Assembly: GCA_013812465.1 (NCBI GenBank)
Contig: JACCTK010000192.1
Location: 1-9,328 of the forward strand
DNA from: Actinomycetota bacterium
GTDB taxonomy: Bacteria; Actinomycetota; Thermoleophilia; Gaiellales; Gaiellaceae
Direction: 5' to 3'
Length of the DNA: 9,328 nt
Under the pieces are notes generated by a model that was not told the DNA's origin, did not search any database, and was given only the letters and a program-made list of their open reading frames with translations. Below are positions 6,491-9,328 of this stretch, one piece after another. The position numbers and the translations under genes are program-made. Position 1 is the stretch's first letter; each line of letters begins with the position of its first letter.

Positions 6491-6820
6491 ATGCGCCATC
6501 GCAGCCACGTGTTCGTGTGCACCAACGCGAGGCCGGAAGGCGGCAAGCCTTCCTGCGGCGCGTGCGGCGGCACCGACATCGTCGCCACGCTCCAGCGCGT
6601 CGTTTCGACCGATCCCGATCTCGTCGGCGCGGTCGCCGTGACGCCGTGCGGCTGCCTGGGCCCGTGCTTCGACGGCCCGAACCTCGTCATCTACCCCGAG
6701 GGCGAGTGGCTCGCGGGCGTCGCCGACACCGACGTACCCGCGATCCTCGACTACCTGCGAGGTGGGCCACCGGTCGTCGCCCGTCGGTATGTTTGGCCCA
6801 CGGACGACGACACGGGGTAG
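6491..6820 (+). CDS. Thioredoxin-fold [2Fe-2S] ferredoxin domain protein (109 aa)
   Basis: The product begins MRHRSHVFVCTNARPEGGKP and resembles the (2Fe-2S) ferredoxins of the thioredoxin-like fold (Clostridium pasteurianum/Aquifex type, related to the 24-kDa NuoE subunit). Likely cluster ligands are C10, C22, C55 and C59; C25 and C53 are extra cysteines. The second pair lies in TPCGCLGPCFDGPNLVIYPE (51-70), the family's CLG.C..GP..viyP signature, followed by EGEWLAGV. It is a probable soluble one-electron carrier; the partner is unknown. The start is the ATG at 6491, where homology begins; the frame is open further upstream to about 5768, but that part is antisense to the cap gene. The gene converges on the 202-aa gene, with only 6 bases between stop codons, and transcription would be independent of the eCIS block. 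Confidence 0.88.
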   Translation: MRHRSHVFVCTNARPEGGKPSCGACGGTDIVATLQRVVSTDPDLVGAVAVTPCGCLGPCFDGPNLVIYPEGEWLAGVADTDVPAILDYLRGGPPVVARRYVWPTDDDTG

Positions 6821-6826
6821 CGACGC

Positions 6827-7435
6827 TTACGCGACGTTGGAACCCAGCACGCTGCGGATCTTCGACAGCCAGTTGCGGATGAACATCGCGTACTCCGCGG
6901 CGAGCTCCTTGGTGTCGGGCACCGGGAACGGCGTCGCCCCATACGCGGAGTTCTTCGCGACGACGGCCTCGTAGACCTTGCTGACGAAGTTCGCGGTGTG
7001 CTTGCCGATGAAACCGTCGACCTCGAGCGGCTCGAGGCCCACCTGCGCGGCGACGGTGTTGAGCTCGCGCTGCAGCGCCTCGAACTCGGCGTGCGCGCCG
7101 CCGGCGCCGTACGCGATCGCGCCCTTGATGTTCCAGTCCTTGCCCTCACCGAAGTGGAACCGGCGCAGATCGCCGAGACCGAGCGCGTCGCGCGCGGTGC
7201 TCTCGAGCCACTCGCGCGCGAGCTCGGCCTTTTGCTCGAGCCCGGCGGCGTCAGACGGCGGCGTCATCGCGCCGGCGAGCATCGGGTTCTGCTTGGTCAC
7301 CGCGGCGTGGACCGCGCGGAACGCCTCGACAGTCTGGGGCCCGAGCTGGCCGTCGACCTTGACGTTGGAGAAGCCGACCTTTTCGGCGAAGTAGTTGAGG
7401 TCGGCCTGGAGGGTACGAGCGAGCGTGTTCGACAT
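6827..7435 (-). CDS. Protein of two tandem peptidoglycan-binding-like units (202 aa)
   Basis: Residues 9-88 and 121-198 are two copies of one unit. Each has LQ..LN..A..VG, then a VDG..G..T motif (VDGQLGPQT at 27-35, VDGFIGKHT at 139-147), a V..V/F..AV..KN helix, a Pro-containing turn, and an A/E-rich helix ending in R.WL. The LQ..Ln...VDG.fG..T pattern is that of PG_binding_1-type domains, though each unit is extended by an extra C-terminal helix. There is no signal peptide or membrane segment, so if it meets cell wall it would need another export route. The ATG has only a weak AGG upstream, and the gene starts 28 bases after the SprT-like gene ends, suggesting co-transcription. Its place next to an eCIS makes a structural or cargo role imaginable but unproven. 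Confidence 0.78.
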   Translation of the reverse strand: MSNTLARTLQADLNYFAEKVGFSNVKVDGQLGPQTVEAFRAVHAAVTKQNPMLAGAMTPPSDAAGLEQKAELAREWLESTARDALGLGDLRRFHFGEGKDWNIKGAIAYGAGGAHAEFEALQRELNTVAAQVGLEPLEVDGFIGKHTANFVSKVYEAVVAKNSAYGATPFPVPDTKELAAEYAMFIRNWLSKIRSVLGSNVA

Positions 7436-7436
7436 G

Positions 7437-7453
7437 CCGCAGTCTACCTGCGG
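7437..7453. repeat. Inverted repeat at the start of the 202-aa gene
   Basis: CCGCAG (7437-7442) and CTGCGG (7448-7453) flank a 5-nt spacer, one base upstream of the ATG of the 202-aa gene. As RNA, this hairpin would occlude the ribosome-binding region of that gene within the SprT-like/202-aa transcript; as DNA it could be an operator. Confidence 0.45.
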
Positions 7454-7463
7454 AAATGGCGGC

Positions 7464-8348
7464 TCAGTAGGTGAGCAGCTCGTCGAGGTGACGCCGCTCC
7501 CATGCGCGCGCCTCGTGGAAGTGCTCGAACCGCGCCTCGTCGGCGAGGAACGCCTTGGAGTGGAACTCCAGGCGCCCGTTCTTGACCTTGATGTCGTGGA
7601 CCTGGTGGAGCATCTCGTGGAACACGATCCACTCGACGAACCGGCGTGGCACGAACGCGCGATCGAGCGCGCGGTGGATGCGGATCAGTCGATCCTCGAC
7701 GGAGTAGCTGCCCATCTTGATGCTGTTGCGCCGCTTCGGCCGGCCGGTGCGCGCGCCCCAGGTGATCGCGGCCTCGATCTTGTTGCCGAAGTACTGGCCG
7801 TTGAGCTCGTCGAAGATCTGTCGCAGGTCGTGGTGCTCGCCGGCGGTGAAGATCAGCTGCTCGGGGGCGCGGCGCGCGCGACCGCGGACGTGGCTCGTGT
7901 TGGCGTCGATGAAGTCGCCGAGGACGCGGGAGGCGTCGGCGTCGTTCTCGGCGATGTAGTGCGCGAGGGCCCGCGTGATGACGGGATCGGCATCGACGAA
8001 CATGTGGTGAAGGCGAACTTCGAACCGCTTGTCCTTGCCGAGCTTGGCGCCCCGGCGCACCGAGATCATCGTGTAGCGGTTGTCCGTCAGCGTGACCTGG
8101 ACACTGCCCTTCGCGAGGTGGGCGCGGATGCGGCGCTCGAGGCTGTCCTGCGCATCGATGATCTCGTCCGGGGTGGTGCTCCCGGCCTTCTTCATCCGGC
8201 GAAGCGCGTCGGCGAGCTCCGCGGCCCGGACCGTCGTGTCGGAGGCGTCGTGGGCATCGACGTGATCGAACGCCAGATCCGCCGGGTCACCGGCAAAACC
8301 ACTGCACGGGTCAACTTGGGGAACGATCATCGGCAACGCTTCGCTCAA
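7464..8348 (-). CDS. SprT-like zinc metalloprotease domain protein (294 aa)
   Basis: The C-terminal part is SprT-like: LRQIFDELNGQYFGNKIEAA (175-194), ITWGARTGRPKRRNSIKMGS (195-214), RLIRIHRALDR, and the zinc motif HEMLH (244-248) within FVEWIVFHEMLHQVHD. A third ligand candidate is H263 in EFHSKAF, at the place of the family's HG..F. SprT-like domains occur in DNA-protein crosslink proteases and in many uncharacterised bacterial proteins. The N-terminal ~165 residues are not recognised; they include VQVTLTDNRYTMISVRRGAK (83-102), which resembles the beta-strand part of a ribosome-associated/HPF-like fold only loosely. The start is TTG (8348-8346): GAGGAG lies exactly 6 nt upstream, and an in-frame TAA (8363-8361) directly precedes it. 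An ATG six codons in (8330) is the alternative. No signal peptide is visible. Confidence 0.82.
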   Translation of the reverse strand: MSEALPMIVPQVDPCSGFAGDPADLAFDHVDAHDASDTTVRAAELADALRRMKKAGSTTPDEIIDAQDSLERRIRAHLAKGSVQVTLTDNRYTMISVRRGAKLGKDKRFEVRLHHMFVDADPVITRALAHYIAENDADASRVLGDFIDANTSHVRGRARRAPEQLIFTAGEHHDLRQIFDELNGQYFGNKIEAAITWGARTGRPKRRNSIKMGSYSVEDRLIRIHRALDRAFVPRRFVEWIVFHEMLHQVHDIKVKNGRLEFHSKAFLADEARFEHFHEARAWERRHLDELLTY

Positions 8349-8483
8349 CGCAAACTCCTCTTATTGAAGCACATCATCAAGTCGCCTGCGTGAGTCGAAT
8401 TTTCCGCGATTCTTGGCGAGCTTCGGCCGTCCGAGCCGTGACCGTGGCTCGACCGTGAAGTCCCCGCCCTTCCTACGAGAAAA

Positions 8484-8513
8484 ATGCTAACGCGCGGACT
8501 CCCAGTGGATCAA
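8484..8513 (-). promoter_or_regulatory. Possible sigma-70-type promoter for the SprT-like gene
   Basis: On the minus strand TTGATC (8513-8508) is followed after 18 bases by TAGCAT (8489-8484); each matches four of six consensus bases. Transcription would begin near 8477, giving a leader of about 130 nt. This is weak evidence from motif matching alone. Confidence 0.3.
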
Positions 8514-8629
8514 ATTCTCGGACCGTCGAGGGATCTCATCCGATCGCAACTGTTGGGAAATTTGACCATCGAGCCCGTCTCGGGCGAGGCAGTTGACCGC
8601 GTACGCCGGTGGGATCGTTTCCGATCGGA

Positions 8630-8635
8630 TAGAGT
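8630..8635 (+). promoter_or_regulatory. Putative -10 element (TAGAGT) upstream of aspS
   Basis: TAGAGT fits TANNNT and ends 9 bases before the aspS ATG. The bases between (GCGCTCCCG) contain no ribosome-binding site, so the aspS mRNA may be leaderless or carry only a few untranslated bases. No good -35 hexamer is visible at the usual distance. Confidence 0.35.
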
Positions 8636-8644
8636 GCGCTCCCG

Positions 8645-9328
8645 ATGAGCTCGTTCCTGGATACCTACACGCGGACTCACAATTGCGGCGCCCTCCGCGC
8701 CACCGACGTCGGCACCCACGTGGTGCTGACCGGCTGGGTCCAGTCCTATCGCGACCATGGCAAGGCGGTCTTCATCGACCTCCGCGACCGCGACGGCAAG
8801 ACGCAGCTCGTGTTCGACCCCACGTTCGACCCGGCCTCCGTCGAGGTCGCCAAGGATCTCCGATCCGAGTGGTGCATCGGCATCGTCGGCGAGGTGCGCT
8901 CGCGCGGCACCAACGTCAACGAGAAGCTCGCAACCGGCACCATCGAGGTGTGGGTCAAGACGATCGAGGTGTTCTCGAAGTCCGACACGCCGCCGTTTGG
9001 CCTCGACGATCGCGACGAGGCGAACGAGTCGCTGCGGCTCAAGTATCGCTATCTCGATCTGCGCCGCCCCAAGCTCCAGAAGAGTCTGATCACGCGCTCG
9101 AAGATCACGAAGGTGACGCGCGAGTACCTCGGCGCCAACGGCTTCCTCGAGATGGAGACGCCGTTCATGGTGAAGTACACGCCGGGCGGCGCGCGGAACT
9201 TCCTCGTGCCGTCGCGGCTCAACCCGGGCGAGTTCTACGCACTCGCCGAGTCGCCGCAGATCTTCAAGCAGCTGCTGATGGTCGCGGGCTACGAGCGCTA
9301 CTTCCAGATCGTGCGGTGCTTCCGCGAC
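8645..9328 (+). CDS. aspS: Aspartyl-tRNA synthetase, N-terminal 228 residues (runs off the right edge)
   Basis: This enzyme activates aspartate with ATP and charges tRNA-Asp in the cytosol. The N-terminal OB-fold anticodon-binding domain is seen in LTGWVQSYRDHGKAVFIDLR (28-47) and DRDGKTQLVFDP (48-59). The class II core starts at SLRLKYRYLDLRRPKLQKSL (129-148), with motif 1 around GFLEMETPFM (166-175), then TPGGARNFLVPSR (179-191), FYALAESPQIFKQLLMVAGY (197-216) and motif 2 beginning at RYFQIVRCFRD (218-228), where the window ends. About 60% of the usual ~590 residues is missing. H38 replaces the Leu found in E. coli (L30), a residue type linked to non-discriminating AspRS. There is no Shine-Dalgarno; ATG 8645 is fixed by homology. 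Confidence 0.97.
   Translation, partial: MSSFLDTYTRTHNCGALRATDVGTHVVLTGWVQSYRDHGKAVFIDLRDRDGKTQLVFDPTFDPASVEVAKDLRSEWCIGIVGEVRSRGTNVNEKLATGTIEVWVKTIEVFSKSDTPPFGLDDRDEANESLRLKYRYLDLRRPKLQKSLITRSKITKVTREYLGANGFLEMETPFMVKYTPGGARNFLVPSRLNPGEFYALAESPQIFKQLLMVAGYERYFQIVRCFRD

Larger units (their letters stand above)
8349..8644. other. Divergent intergenic region between the SprT-like gene and aspS
   Basis: These 296 bases are noticeably more AT-rich in places than the genes and hold no convincing coding frame; a minus-strand frame at 8510-8758 is mostly antisense to aspS. Visible elements are the GAGGAG ribosome-binding site of the SprT-like gene (8355-8360), an inverted repeat CGAGCC/GGCTCG (8432-8437, 8446-8451), a possible minus-strand promoter (8484-8513), a small GCCCG/CGGGC repeat (8573-8577, 8581-8585), two TTGACC copies 31 bases apart (8562, 8593) and a TAGAGT element before aspS. 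Confidence 0.6.

Noticed and set aside
8510..8758. Minus-strand frame of 82 residues in front of aspS
   Set aside because: About half is antisense to aspS and the rest is AT-richer intergenic sequence; no motif or ribosome-binding site.

Overview
The window is GC-rich bacterial chromosome. Its GC-biased codon use, GTG/TTG starts, AspRS type and gene content look like a deltaproteobacterium or myxobacterium-like organism (Myxococcota is my best guess; no taxonomic marker proves it). Its centrepiece is one end of an extracellular contractile injection system locus (eCIS; the Afp/PVC/MAC-like family of phage-tail-derived nanomachines).

The eCIS block occupies about 1-6376 and is read entirely on the minus strand, right to left. 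The order is: cap/terminator protein (DUF4255, Pvc16-like; 6376-5690), short sheath protein (5597-4371), a 299-aa tube-like protein that appears to hold two tube-like domains (4140-3241), a 136-aa tail-assembly protein (3143-2733), a 60-aa DUF6760 protein (2736-2554, 4-nt stop/start overlap), long sheath protein (2522-759), single-domain inner tube protein (725-276), and the first 72 codons of an unrecognised gene that leaves the window (217-1). Baseplate, spike, tape-measure, AAA+ ATPase and effector genes are not here and should lie to the left if the locus is complete. Together these genes would build the tube and sheath of the contractile trunk and its distal cap. A strong intrinsic terminator-like hairpin at 3156-3192 splits the block into a cap/short-sheath/double-tube half and an assembly/long-sheath/tube half. 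The 230-base gap at 4141-4370 holds three perfect inverted repeats.

Right of the block is a regulatory gap (6377-6490) with a triple-GATC palindrome and a second inverted repeat. Beyond it, on the plus strand, is a thioredoxin-fold [2Fe-2S] ferredoxin gene (6491-6820) that looks leaderless. Converging on it is a two-gene minus-strand unit: a SprT-like zinc metalloprotease domain protein (8348-7464, TTG start), then a 202-aa protein made of two copies of an ~80-aa peptidoglycan-binding-like unit (7435-6827). An almost 300-base divergent intergenic region separates these from aspS (aspartyl-tRNA synthetase, 8645 to the window edge, plus strand), a housekeeping gene that probably marks the edge of the accessory region.

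The most informative oddities are the two sheath paralogues, one of which has its ~190-residue middle region replaced by an Ala/Lys/Glu/Pro-rich linker; the double-domain tube protein; the terminator abutting the next gene's ribosome-binding site; and the duplicated PG-binding-like protein paired with a SprT-like protein. All assignments are from reading the sequence; no database search was run.
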